DNA of 64,000 bases, taken from assembly GCA_946480695.1 (NCBI GenBank), contig CAMLKG010000004.1, positions 1 through 64,000 on the forward strand, given 5' to 3'. The notes below the pieces were generated by a model. The model did not search any database. It had not been told where the DNA came from and saw only the letters and a list, made by a program, of their open reading frames with translations. This DNA is from an uncultured Cellvibrio sp. Lineage in GTDB: Bacteria; Pseudomonadota; Gammaproteobacteria; Pseudomonadales; Cellvibrionaceae. The stretch's first letter is position 1. Every line of letters starts with the position of its first letter. A program made the translations under genes and the position numbers. Positions 10,034 to 19,111 of this stretch are shown in pieces.

Positions 10034-10050
10034 TTGGCACTAGTTATGCT
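10034..10050 (+). promoter_or_regulatory. Sigma-54 promoter (-24/-12) before the PEP-CTERM gene
   Basis: TTGGCAC is followed after five bases by ATGCT, matching the sigma-54 consensus TTGGCAC-N5-TTGCA with one mismatch. The invariant GG (10036-10037) and GC (10048-10049) are separated by exactly ten bases. It lies 52 bp before the ATG and next to the gene of a sigma-54 activator. Confidence 0.82.
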
Positions 10051-10102
10051 AAGGATCTAAAGCGTTAATTATTCACTCACATCCACACGGAAGGATATTG
10101 TC

Positions 10103-10852
10103 ATGAAACTATCATTTAAAACTTTGTTGGCAGGCAGTGCTTTAGCCCTCGCCTCTGCCGGCTCCCAGGCAGCGATGCTATCCATCAATTTCAGTGCCGA
10201 TCCAAACGCTGAAGCTAACTTCCTTTCCTCCTTGGCAGGAACTAAAGTTACCGAGTCGTTTGATGGTTTGGGCGGTGCTTATGAAAGCATTGGTGCGGGC
10301 GATCAAAACAAATGGGAAAACCGCAACAGCGTATTCAATACTGCTGTCGGTACTTTCGAATTAATCACCGCAGGCCAAACGACCGACAATCCGTATAACG
10401 ATCAGCTCATGATTGAAAGCAAAAAAACCGGTGAATTTGGTCGTCAATCACTTGCCAGCAGCACTACTGACCTTTGGTTGGACAGCAATGACGCGGAATT
10501 GGTTACCTGGACTTTCGGTGCACCATTATCAGGTCACTTTAATGCCTTTGGTTTCTATATTTCCGACGCCACCGACCAAGGTGCAACCCTCACCCTGAAG
10601 TTCACGGATGGCACCTCAACCCAGGTAGTTATTCCCGCTTTCAATACCAATGGTAATGTCGGCTACGTAACTATTAAGAGCGATGAGAATATTTTGGGTG
10701 GCTTGCTCGAGTTCATCAACAGCAACGACCATGACGGTTGGGGCATTGACGATGTAACCGTAGGAACTGTTCCAGAACCAAGCACCTTATTGCTGATGGG
10801 ATTGGGCCTGTTAGGTTTGGGTGCAGCTCGTCGTCGCAACTCAAGCAACTAA
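10103..10852 (+). CDS. PEP-CTERM sorting-domain protein (exosortase substrate)
   Basis: 249 residues with a signal peptide (cleavage probably after AGSQA) and a beta-rich secreted domain. The C-terminal sorting signal has all three parts: the VPEPST motif, a hydrophobic helix LLLMGLGLLGLG and a basic tail RRR. Exosortase is expected to recognise and cut this signal, placing the mature protein at the surface or in the exopolysaccharide. It has a good ribosome site (GGAAGG before ATG), its own sigma-54 promoter and its own terminator. It is therefore a separate unit under likely PrsK/PrsR control. Confidence 0.92.
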   Translation: MKLSFKTLLAGSALALASAGSQAAMLSINFSADPNAEANFLSSLAGTKVTESFDGLGGAYESIGAGDQNKWENRNSVFNTAVGTFELITAGQTTDNPYNDQLMIESKKTGEFGRQSLASSTTDLWLDSNDAELVTWTFGAPLSGHFNAFGFYISDATDQGATLTLKFTDGTSTQVVIPAFNTNGNVGYVTIKSDENILGGLLEFINSNDHDGWGIDDVTVGTVPEPSTLLLMGLGLLGLGAARRRNSSN

Positions 10853-10871
10853 AGCCTGTATTCCAGGAATC

Positions 10872-10903
10872 AGGAAAAGCCGATAATAATCGGCTTTTCC
10901 TTT
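10872..10903 (+). terminator. Rho-independent terminator after the PEP-CTERM gene
   Basis: A 13-bp stem (AGGAAAAGCCGAT / ATCGGCTTTTCCT) with a four-base AATA loop is followed by a short T-run. It separates the PEP-CTERM gene from the exosortase operon. Confidence 0.9.
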
Positions 10904-10982
10904 ATCTAGCTAGCACGTTCACTCCTGTAAAAAATAGTGCGCCTAAGGTAACATTCCGGAAAAACTTTGCCCGGATTACCGC

Positions 10983-12422
10983 ATGGAAGTTCTTCCTCAC
11001 AATTCTTCTCCTGTTCGCTACTGGTTCTTAAAACTGGTTCCTGCCGCCTTGGTAATACTGACGGCGCTTCTTTATTTTGAAACCACCAAGGCTTTGTATG
11101 TTCGATGGATCAAATGGGACGAGAGCCTGTCCCATGGGCTGATTATTATCGGGTTATTCTTTTATTTTTTATTTTCATCTTCTCCTTTGGAGATAAGAAA
11201 AGACCCCCTCCTCCTCAGGTGTTTCAGCTTGCTAGCGTTGGGCTTAAGCTCGGCAATCTGGTACCTATCCAACTTAATCAACCTTTATATCATCGAACAA
11301 TTGTCGCTGCTGGCCATTGTTATTTGCTTATTAGTTGCGGTGTTCGGAATACAGGTTTTGCAACAACATTTCAAACTATTATTGCTTCCTATTTTTGCAA
11401 TACCCGTGTGGGACCAGTTAACAGATCCATTAGTTAACCTGAGCGGGATGATTGTGGGCGAAATGGTTCGCCTGATTAAATTACCCGCTGTTATTGATAG
11501 CAACAGCATTTTTATTCCTTATGGTGAAATTGTTATCGCTGACGGCTGTTCGGGATTACGCTATCTAACCATTTCGCTCGCTATTGCATACATCATCAGT
11601 TACCTGAACGGCTACTCACTTAAAAAGCTTTTTGTTTCCCTCATTATCGCTACCTTGATCGGGCTGGCGGCCAATTGGCTGCGCATTTTTATCCTCGTTA
11701 TTGTCGGGTATGAGTCAGAAATGCAAAGCTCATTGATGAATGACCATGAATATTTCGGATGGGCCCTGTTTGCGCTGATATTATTCCCGGCAATCTACTT
11801 TGCACCGGTTGTAAAACGCCCTCTCAAGGAAAAGGTCAATTTGCAATCAAAACCGGTTTTTCTTGCTGCATTGGCAATACTGAGCTTCGCTCCCATCCTC
11901 AACCATCTATGGTCATCCGCTCCCGTTACAAGCCCGATGGGAAACAAAATACCGCACAGCTACAACCCCATATTGGGAAATAGAATGCCCATCAAGGTTA
12001 AAGTACTCGCCACCGATAAAACTGAAAATGCCGTAACCTCACATCAGGTTTACGTACAAATAAACCAATTCCAGAGAAAAACGCGTGACGATAAATTGGT
12101 TCCCTACATTCCAAGGCTCTATGACCATGTCACCTGGTCGCGAATCAAACAACTTAAAATAAAAGATGATGAAAATATCGATATACAAATTTTTCGTAAC
12201 AAACATAACGGTATAATCGTTGCCCAAGCCCAATGGTTTGACGTAGCCGGCATGATCACAAGTAATTACACGACCGCAAAGCTATTGCAAATTCCGGCAG
12301 TTATTTCAGGAAAAAATAATTTCGCTATAGTCACCTTGCAAAGTGTCTGTAAAACGTCAGATTGCCTGGAAGAAACCAACCACATACAGAACGTAAAAAA
12401 GACCTTAACCGCTATAAACTGA
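10983..12422 (+). CDS. xrtA: Exosortase (XrtA/EpsH type) with C-terminal EpsI-like domain
   Basis: 479 residues. The first ~285 form a multi-spanning membrane domain holding the exosortase catalytic residues: Cys189 in DGCSGLRYL, Arg234 in NWLRIF and His255 in NDHEYFGW. The rest is a periplasmic domain like EpsI, fused as in many XrtA proteins. By family it cleaves PEP-CTERM signals at the inner membrane. It is the first gene of a forward run of glycosyltransferases, and is followed 9 bp later by the next gene. The assignment to the A subtype rests on the neighbouring PrsK, PrsR, PrsT and locus-type deacetylase. Confidence 0.93.
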   Translation: MEVLPHNSSPVRYWFLKLVPAALVILTALLYFETTKALYVRWIKWDESLSHGLIIIGLFFYFLFSSSPLEIRKDPLLLRCFSLLALGLSSAIWYLSNLINLYIIEQLSLLAIVICLLVAVFGIQVLQQHFKLLLLPIFAIPVWDQLTDPLVNLSGMIVGEMVRLIKLPAVIDSNSIFIPYGEIVIADGCSGLRYLTISLAIAYIISYLNGYSLKKLFVSLIIATLIGLAANWLRIFILVIVGYESEMQSSLMNDHEYFGWALFALILFPAIYFAPVVKRPLKEKVNLQSKPVFLAALAILSFAPILNHLWSSAPVTSPMGNKIPHSYNPILGNRMPIKVKVLATDKTENAVTSHQVYVQINQFQRKTRDDKLVPYIPRLYDHVTWSRIKQLKIKDDENIDIQIFRNKHNGIIVAQAQWFDVAGMITSNYTTAKLLQIPAVISGKNNFAIVTLQSVCKTSDCLEETNHIQNVKKTLTAIN

Positions 12423-12431
12423 GGAGCTAGC

Positions 12432-13574
12432 GTGGATACTTTATTTTGGCTATGCAGCTTACTGGTTGGCTATATTTATGTGGGTTACCCCCTCCTACTG
12501 AAATTTTTACCCCAGCTACCCAAGAACAACTCCACCAATCCATTCGAGGATTTGCCAAAGGTCACCGTTCTCATACCGGCATTCAACGAAGAAAAACATA
12601 TCCAGCATACAATCAATAACAAACTGGCATCGAATTACCCTGCAAACAAATTGCAAATCATCGTTATTTCTGACGAATCTGAAGATAAAACTGACGAACT
12701 GGTCAAGGCGCTCGCTGACAATGACGCTCGAATTAGCTTGCTAAGGCAATCACCCCGACAGGGGAAAACTGCGGGCCTAAACCTGGCCATGCCCCATGCA
12801 ACAGGTGAGATCATTATTTTTTCCGATGCAAATAGCCATTACCACCCGGACGCCATTCGCCATCTCGTAGAAACCTTCCAGGATCCTGATATCGGTTATG
12901 TAACCGGCAAAATGGTCTACGTTAACGAAGACGGCAGCATGGTCGGCGATGGTTGCAGCGCTTACATGAAATATGAAAATCATATGCGCAAGCTGGAAAC
13001 GAAAACCGGCTCTGTCGTTGGGGTAGATGGCGGAATCGACGCTATTCGCAAAGAACTTTATCAACCGATGAATCCCGACCAGCTTCCGGACTTTGTGTTA
13101 CCACTTAAAGTGGTAACACAGGGCAAGAGGGTGGCCTATTGTGAAAAAGCCCTGCTAAATGAAGAATCGCTTAGCTCTAGCCAATCTGAATTCCGGATGC
13201 GGGTTCGGGTATCCTTGCGTGCTTACTGGGCCATGTGGGATATGAAACACCTATTCAACCCCTTCAAATATCGCTGGTTCAGTTTACAAATTACCTCTCA
13301 CAAATTATTGCGATATTTGGCATTCATTCCCCTATTCATTGCATTCATATCTAACGGGTTAATTACCGGTGAAGGCTTATTCTACAAAATAACATTTGTT
13401 GCCCAAATCGCGTTTTACACCGCTGCCGCATTCGTTGCACTTAACGATGGAAGCAAAAGCCGTATCCTGGGCCTTATCCATTATTTCTGTCTGATTAATA
13501 TCGCCTCAGCGATGGCATTCATTAAATTTCTTAACCGTGAAAAAATTATTCTGTGGAAGCCGCGCGTCGGTTGA
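12432..13574 (+). CDS. Family 2 glycosyltransferase with C-terminal membrane segments
   Basis: 380 residues from a GTG start with ribosome site GAGGAG. An N-terminal membrane helix precedes a GT-A domain: VTVLIPAFNEE, SDESEDKTDE, and the DxD-type motif IFSDAN. The RQGKTAGLN segment and the late SEFRMRVRVSLRA segment resemble processive cellulose synthase-like enzymes. At least two further membrane helices lie between about 295 and 360. It probably adds sugars of the exopolysaccharide repeat on the cytoplasmic side of the inner membrane. The sugar is not predictable. Confidence 0.88.
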   Translation: MDTLFWLCSLLVGYIYVGYPLLLKFLPQLPKNNSTNPFEDLPKVTVLIPAFNEEKHIQHTINNKLASNYPANKLQIIVISDESEDKTDELVKALADNDARISLLRQSPRQGKTAGLNLAMPHATGEIIIFSDANSHYHPDAIRHLVETFQDPDIGYVTGKMVYVNEDGSMVGDGCSAYMKYENHMRKLETKTGSVVGVDGGIDAIRKELYQPMNPDQLPDFVLPLKVVTQGKRVAYCEKALLNEESLSSSQSEFRMRVRVSLRAYWAMWDMKHLFNPFKYRWFSLQITSHKLLRYLAFIPLFIAFISNGLITGEGLFYKITFVAQIAFYTAAAFVALNDGSKSRILGLIHYFCLINIASAMAFIKFLNREKIILWKPRVG

Positions 13575-13614
13575 TACACCTTTCCAAGCCAATATCATCG
13601 GAATATTCTGAATT

Positions 13615-14727
13615 GTGAAAATCCTGTTTTTGATCGATTCGCTTCACAGTATTGCAGCGGGCAGTGAACGGCAGATATACAAATTAATTGATGGCCTTGT
13701 CGCTTCCGGCCATAACGTGTGCCTTGAACTCCTGCGCCAAACTGAATTTACTCGCCAGTTAAAAGACTTTCCTTGCCCATGTAATGAGCTGGGCATCCAA
13801 AGCATTGCAAGTATAAAAGCCATAAAAATCATGTTGAAGCTAAGGCGTTATATAATTCGCGAGAAAATTGATGTGGTACACGCATATTTTCCGGATGCAT
13901 GCATTCTCGCACCATTATTTCTAAAGACAGCGGACAACCTATTGTTCACATCGCGCCGTGATATGGGTTTAATTTATCAAGGCAAACCCGCCTGGATCTA
14001 TAGCCGCCTGGCAAGCCGGACAGACGCCGTTATCTCAAACTCAAAAGCCGTTAGCGATTTTGTTGCTGCCAAAGAAAAACTACCTTCGCAAAAGAGCGCG
14101 GTGATTTATAACGGCCTAGAGCACTATCTTCCACCGGAGCAAGAAAATCCTCGCCTATTTAAATTCGATGACTCAATCAGACTTATTCTGGTTGCCAACA
14201 TCAAACCTGTGAAACGCACATTAGATGCTGTGATTGCGGTTAGCGAGTTAATACAGGAAGGACACCAACTTGAATTAACATTAGTAGGTGAAAAACAGGA
14301 TCAACATTACGCAGCGAAGATAACCGAGGCTATTAACGAAAAAGGTAACGGCGAGCATATCCGGATGACAGGCTCCCTTACCGAACCGCGCCGCCTTTTA
14401 TCACAAGCCCACTTGGGGTTGCTGGTATCAGAGTCCGAGGGATTATCCAACACAATAATGGAATATATGGATGCTGGACTTCCGGTAATCGCAACGAATG
14501 TTGGCGGCAATCCCGAACTGGTTGTCCATAATCACAACGGATTACTTATTGATAAAGGCAACATTGAACAACTCAAAGCGGCAATTCTTTTATTAGCAAC
14601 CAATGAAAAACTTCGCAATTCCCTTGGAGAGGCAGGAAAATTATTAATCCAGGAAAAATTTTCAATCGCCGCACTAATCACAAAGCATGAAGCGTTGTAT
14701 ACACGCAAGAGTAACCAGGCACGATGA
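13615..14727 (+). CDS. Family 4 glycosyltransferase (GT-B fold)
   Basis: 370 residues from a GTG start. The N-terminal half has the GT-B opening SLHSIAAGSERQIYKL. The C-terminal half has the nucleotide-sugar region: LVANIKPVKRTLDAV, VGEKQD and SESEGLSNTIMEYMDAGLPV, with the E-x7-E arrangement of GT4 retaining enzymes. It lies inside the exosortase operon and overlaps the next gene by 4 bp (ATGA), implying translational coupling. Donor and acceptor sugars are unknown. Confidence 0.9.
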   Translation: MKILFLIDSLHSIAAGSERQIYKLIDGLVASGHNVCLELLRQTEFTRQLKDFPCPCNELGIQSIASIKAIKIMLKLRRYIIREKIDVVHAYFPDACILAPLFLKTADNLLFTSRRDMGLIYQGKPAWIYSRLASRTDAVISNSKAVSDFVAAKEKLPSQKSAVIYNGLEHYLPPEQENPRLFKFDDSIRLILVANIKPVKRTLDAVIAVSELIQEGHQLELTLVGEKQDQHYAAKITEAINEKGNGEHIRMTGSLTEPRRLLSQAHLGLLVSESEGLSNTIMEYMDAGLPVIATNVGGNPELVVHNHNGLLIDKGNIEQLKAAILLLATNEKLRNSLGEAGKLLIQEKFSIAALITKHEALYTRKSNQAR

Positions 14728-16070
14728 AAACGATCGATAAATTAATTGGCAAAATTGCCTATCATTTATGGGAAACAAAAGAAGGCGGTAACCGACTGGC
14801 TGAATTAACGCAACTCCGTGCACTTGAGTGCGCTACCAGCGATCAATTAAGGCGGGTCCAGGAAGAAAAGTTAACGTACCTGATCAGGCACGCACATAAA
14901 ACCAGCAAATGGTATGGCCCGCTAATAGAACGGGCAAATATAAACCTTGAAAAAACAGTAAGCCTTGAAGATTTGCGAAATTTACCTGTCACGACCAAAA
15001 TTAACATTCGTGAAAATACCCCGGACTTTATCAGCAACGCCTATAAAAAGGAGGATTTGGTAACAGCCAAAACCGGTGGCTCGACGGGTGTATCGCTCAA
15101 TCTCTATTTTGATCGCCACTGCCAGCAAAAACGCAACGCGGCACAAATGTATGCGGATGAATTAGCGGGCTGGAACATCGGCTCCAGGGTGGCCGCTGTT
15201 TGGGGCAATCCACCCGTTGCCCATACCGCTAAACAAAAGTTACGCAGTTACCTGCTGGAGCGCACTATCTATCTTGACACAATGGACCTTAACCCGGATT
15301 CCATGTCCGCTTTTATTGAAGCGTGGCGACAATTCCAGCCTGAAGTTATTTTTGGCCATGCCCACTCGATATATATTTTTGCCAAATATCTGCTTGAAGC
15401 AAAGGTTCAGGATTTATATCCCAAAGGAATAGTCACCACCTCAATGATGCTGCTTGACCATGAAAGAGCAGCTATAGAACAAGCCTTCCACTGTAAGGTC
15501 ACCAATCGTTACGGCTGCGAAGAGGTCGGTTTGATTGCAGTTGAATGCGAACAACACGACGGAATGCATATCAATAGCCCGCACATTATCCTCGAGTGCC
15601 TGGATGCGAACGATCAACCCGCAGCACCCGGCGAATCCGGCAAGCTGGTCGTTACCGATCTGAACAACTTCGGCATGCCACTCATTCGTTATCGCGTTGA
15701 AGATGTGGGTGTGCTGGCTGAAAAGCTTTGCACATGCGGGCGTACGACTCCGCTATTAAAGCGGCTGGAAGGTAGAGTGGCGGATTTCCTTAAGAAAACC
15801 GATGGCGGACAGGTAGCTGGTGTATCACTCGTCGAACGCACCCTGACAAAAATTGCCGGTATCGAACAAATGCAGTTAGTCCAGGAAAAAATTGATGAAA
15901 TTATTATTAATCGTGTAAGGGGCCCTGAGTTTACATCAAAAACCGATGAAGATTTATTGGCTGAATTTGGTCAGGTTTTTGGAAACCAGGTATCGCTGGT
16001 TATTAAGGAAGTGGAAAAAATACCCCAGGAAAAATCGGGCAAGTACAGGTTTTCCATATGCAAGATATAA
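14724..16070 (+). CDS. Phenylacetate-CoA ligase-like (PaaK/CapK family) adenylate-forming enzyme
   Basis: 448 residues with the adenylation-domain features of the PaaK/CapK group: AKTGGSTGVSLNLYFDR (P-loop-like), NRYGCEEVGLIAVEC (A5-like), GKLVVTDLNNFGMPLIRYRVED (A7-like) and a zinc-type CTCGRTTPLLKRLEGR. CapK-like proteins recur in polysaccharide loci, including exosortase loci, where they probably activate an acid for transfer onto a sugar or a carrier. No phenylacetate pathway genes are near, so that activity is unlikely. It overlaps its neighbours on both sides. Confidence 0.87.
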   Translation: MKTIDKLIGKIAYHLWETKEGGNRLAELTQLRALECATSDQLRRVQEEKLTYLIRHAHKTSKWYGPLIERANINLEKTVSLEDLRNLPVTTKINIRENTPDFISNAYKKEDLVTAKTGGSTGVSLNLYFDRHCQQKRNAAQMYADELAGWNIGSRVAAVWGNPPVAHTAKQKLRSYLLERTIYLDTMDLNPDSMSAFIEAWRQFQPEVIFGHAHSIYIFAKYLLEAKVQDLYPKGIVTTSMMLLDHERAAIEQAFHCKVTNRYGCEEVGLIAVECEQHDGMHINSPHIILECLDANDQPAAPGESGKLVVTDLNNFGMPLIRYRVEDVGVLAEKLCTCGRTTPLLKRLEGRVADFLKKTDGGQVAGVSLVERTLTKIAGIEQMQLVQEKIDEIIINRVRGPEFTSKTDEDLLAEFGQVFGNQVSLVIKEVEKIPQEKSGKYRFSICKI

Positions 16071-16960
16071 GTATGAATCACCAGCCACTGGTAAGCGTAG
16101 TGATAGCAACCTACAACATGGGGCAATATATTAGCCAGGCGGTTGAGTCCGTTCTTAATCAATCCTGGAATAACCTTGAAATTATTGTTGTTGATGATGG
16201 ATCAACAGATAACACTGAAGAAGTGATGCAGCGGTTTTGTGGAAACGCAAAGGTTATTTATATAAAAAATGAAAACCAGGGCCAACCCCGGGCAAAAAAC
16301 TGTGGCATAAAAAATACCAAAGGGGATTTCATTGCATTTTGTGACGCCGATGATTTATGGGAACCTACTAAACTTGAAGTCCAAATGCCGCTATTTTCTT
16401 CACCAAGGATCGGTGTTGTTTATAGTGAAATTAGTAACATTAATCAACATGGCGAACGCGTTACCCGTCCTAATAACGAAAAAAGATACTCAGGGAATGT
16501 TATTGAACAATTGCTGTTAGAAAATTTTGTTCCATTCGGCACTGCGGTAATTCGCAAGACATGCGTTGCGCAGAATGGCATGTTTAACGAGCAGTACCGC
16601 ATGGGTATCGATTGGGATTTGTGGCTAAGATATTCACTCGATTGGGAATTTGCTTTTACTGCCGAGCCAACCTACATCTACCGCATATGGGATGGGCAGA
16701 TGTCAAATAATTATCGCGGCAGGTACAAGCACGCCCATTTAATCCTGCAAAATTTTATTGCACAGCATGGCACAAAGATCAGGAAATCCGTTCTAGATAA
16801 AGCTGTAGCGGATACTTATGTAAGGGAAGCCAACGTTATAGCGAAACATGAAAAATTATTTTTCGCTCCGTTGAAAGGCATCCTGGTTGGACTCTGTAAA
16901 GCACCAGGGTATTGGTTCGCCTGGAAATCCTTAATTAAGTTAATCTTAAATAAACGTTGA
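16058..16960 (+). CDS. Family 2 glycosyltransferase
   Basis: 300 residues with the standard GT-A start VSVVIATYNMGQYISQAVES, nucleotide-binding VVDDGSTDNT and the metal-binding FCDADD. It ends in a short hydrophobic or amphipathic tail. The start at 16058 overlaps the ligase gene by 13 bp; a second in-frame ATG at 16073 would give a more compact N-terminus (MNHQPL) and is equally possible. It acts in repeat-unit assembly within the operon. Confidence 0.88.
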   Translation: MQDISMNHQPLVSVVIATYNMGQYISQAVESVLNQSWNNLEIIVVDDGSTDNTEEVMQRFCGNAKVIYIKNENQGQPRAKNCGIKNTKGDFIAFCDADDLWEPTKLEVQMPLFSSPRIGVVYSEISNINQHGERVTRPNNEKRYSGNVIEQLLLENFVPFGTAVIRKTCVAQNGMFNEQYRMGIDWDLWLRYSLDWEFAFTAEPTYIYRIWDGQMSNNYRGRYKHAHLILQNFIAQHGTKIRKSVLDKAVADTYVREANVIAKHEKLFFAPLKGILVGLCKAPGYWFAWKSLIKLILNKR

Positions 16961-16968
16961 ATATAATC

Positions 16969-17946
16969 ATGTCCAAAAAGGTTATCGTTGATTTATTGGA
17001 AAGAACCGGCGCCCTGGCTATTTGCCGCTATTTGAATCGACGCTATCCGCTAATACTTATGTACCATCGCATACTTAAGCACGAACTGATTCCGGGAATA
17101 CACCCGGAAATCTTTTCTGAACAAATGGCATTTATTAAAAAGCATTTTACAGTCCTTAATATGTCGCAACTTTTTACGCGATTAACACAAGGCAATTTAC
17201 CTCCGCGTGCGCTGGTTCTTACATTTGATGATGGCCACTATGATTTCTATACCAATGCCTGGCCGATAATCAGGGAACACGGGCTCACGGCCACCCTATT
17301 TATCACCACCGATTTCATTGACCAAAAGAGATGGTTATGGCCGGATTTAATCCGATATGAATTAATGAATGCAGAGCCTGGAGAATTTGTTATTCAAGGC
17401 TTTGGTAAAATTAGAACCGGCATCACAGATATATTACCAAGCTGGAATAGGTTGGGTGATTTTTGTTTGACATTGTCAAGCGAGGAACGTGATCTTTTTG
17501 TCAGGAATTTGGCCAGCCAATTAAAAGTCGCTATTCCTGAAGCACCTCAAGCCCCCTTTACCCCCACTACCTGGCCACAACTCAGTGAAATGATCCGGGA
17601 CGGTTTAGATATAGGTAGCCACAGTGTTACGCATCCCATTTTTAGCAAAATTAATTCGACCCAATTACTAACGGAACTTCAGAGTTCTAAAGAACGCATA
17701 CGGGAAAAACTCAACATCGATCCTATTGGAATCTGCTACCCCAATGGAATGCCAACCGATATATCCTCTCAAGTCGAGGAGGAAGCCCGGAGGTATTACC
17801 ATTACGGGGTTGTCGCATATCCTAAAAAATTTTCCGCCGATGATCTCATGAAAATTGGCCGAATAGGCGCCCCGAACGATATAACCCGCTTTAAAATTAA
17901 AACATCATACCTCTCCCGACCCAACAATATCGGTGAATACAAATGA
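16969..17946 (+). CDS. NodB-type polysaccharide deacetylase
   Basis: A carbohydrate esterase 4 domain: LILMYHRI near residue 25, catalytic and metal Asp pair in LTFDDGHYDF (about 83-92) and the metal-binding HxxxH in GSHSVTHP (about 215). A Tyr-Pro-Asn-Gly segment (CYPNGMP) matches motif 4. It removes N- or O-acyl groups from a sugar chain. ATG 16969 is preferred; the frame could begin at TTG 16957 overlapping the previous stop. It is distinct from the locus-type deacetylase at 39 kb. Overlap of 4 bp with the next gene indicates coupling. Confidence 0.88.
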   Translation: MSKKVIVDLLERTGALAICRYLNRRYPLILMYHRILKHELIPGIHPEIFSEQMAFIKKHFTVLNMSQLFTRLTQGNLPPRALVLTFDDGHYDFYTNAWPIIREHGLTATLFITTDFIDQKRWLWPDLIRYELMNAEPGEFVIQGFGKIRTGITDILPSWNRLGDFCLTLSSEERDLFVRNLASQLKVAIPEAPQAPFTPTTWPQLSEMIRDGLDIGSHSVTHPIFSKINSTQLLTELQSSKERIREKLNIDPIGICYPNGMPTDISSQVEEEARRYYHYGVVAYPKKFSADDLMKIGRIGAPNDITRFKIKTSYLSRPNNIGEYK

Positions 17947-19094
17947 CCATTAAAGTAGCTCACCTTATTGATAGCGGCGGCTTTTATGGAGCGGAAGTCA
18001 TGCTGCTTAATTTATGCCGCGAACAAATTAGCCAGGGCTTGGAAGTTGAAGTTATCAGCATCGGTTTGCCTGATGAACCACCTAAAGACCTGGAGATGAA
18101 ACTCCGTGACAACCGCGTTAACGTAACAGCATGGAGAATGAAGCCATTGCCTGACCCGAGAGAGTCGCTAAAGATCATTCGATATTGCAAAAAAAATAAC
18201 GTTGATATAATCCATTCACATGGATACAAGGGCAATATCTTGTTAGGGATGTTACCCAAGTTTTTGAGGAAGCTTCCCGTAGTATGTACTGTACATGGCT
18301 ATACCAAAGAAAAAAAAATAGGGAAGTTATATATAAATCATGCAGTAGATCGAGTTTGCCTGAAGCGCCTTGATGCCATCGTAATGGTTAGCGAGAGCAT
18401 GTATGATCAAATATCATTAAGCTCAAAAATTGGAAATAAAATTCATGTAATTAACAATGGGATACCTGACACTCATGGGCCCGCAGGCAACGAAAGCTAT
18501 AAATCGAAATTCCGACAGGGCGAAATTAAGATTGGTAGCTTGGGACGGTTATCGTATGAAAAAAATTTCCAATTATTAATCACAGCCATGAAGAGTGTTA
18601 TTAGTTACCTACCTCAAGTGCGATTGGTGATTTACGGCGAAGGCCCATTGCGTAATGAACTGGAGCAGTTAATTGATAAGGAAGGGCTGGGAGCATATAT
18701 AGAGTTACCGGGCTACTTACATAACACACAATCTTTTATTTCAGAACTGGATATTTTTGTAAACAGCTCTTTAACAGAAGGCATGCCCATTAGCCTTTTG
18801 GAAGCGATGCGAGAGGGATGCAGAATTGTTGCCACGGATATTAGTGCCAATCGGGAATTACTTAAGTCATTGGAATGCCGAACATATTTAAGCCAAATAA
18901 ACCAAGAGGCACTTGCCCAATGCATTATAGAGGCTTTACGCACTCAGGCTACAGAGATTGAAAGGGAACGATCATCTTATATAAAAACTTTTAAAAAATA
19001 TTTTAGCAGCAGCTTAATGGCAAAAAGGTATACAGAACTCTACATAAATCTAAAAAATAGATCGAACGCAAATTACCGCAAGGCAAACCCTTGA
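17943..19094 (+). CDS. Family 4 glycosyltransferase (GT-B fold)
   Basis: 383 residues. The N-terminal half shows the GT4 pattern DSGGFYGAEVMLLNLCREQ and DIIHSHGYKGN. The C-terminal half has GSLGRLSYEKNF, the donor region VIYGEGPLRNELE and NSSLTEGMPISLLEAM with the paired acidic residues. It is fused into the operon by 4-bp overlaps on both sides. Specificity is unknown. Confidence 0.9.
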   Translation: MTIKVAHLIDSGGFYGAEVMLLNLCREQISQGLEVEVISIGLPDEPPKDLEMKLRDNRVNVTAWRMKPLPDPRESLKIIRYCKKNNVDIIHSHGYKGNILLGMLPKFLRKLPVVCTVHGYTKEKKIGKLYINHAVDRVCLKRLDAIVMVSESMYDQISLSSKIGNKIHVINNGIPDTHGPAGNESYKSKFRQGEIKIGSLGRLSYEKNFQLLITAMKSVISYLPQVRLVIYGEGPLRNELEQLIDKEGLGAYIELPGYLHNTQSFISELDIFVNSSLTEGMPISLLEAMREGCRIVATDISANRELLKSLECRTYLSQINQEALAQCIIEALRTQATEIERERSSYIKTFKKYFSSSLMAKRYTELYINLKNRSNANYRKANP

Positions 19095-19111
19095 AATTTG
19101 GAGTGCTCCGG

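Noticed and set aside
10963..10982. A possible sigma-54 site before the exosortase gene (CCGGAAAAACTTTGCCC)
   Set aside because: GG and GC are separated by nine, not ten, bases, and the -24 box lacks TGGCA.
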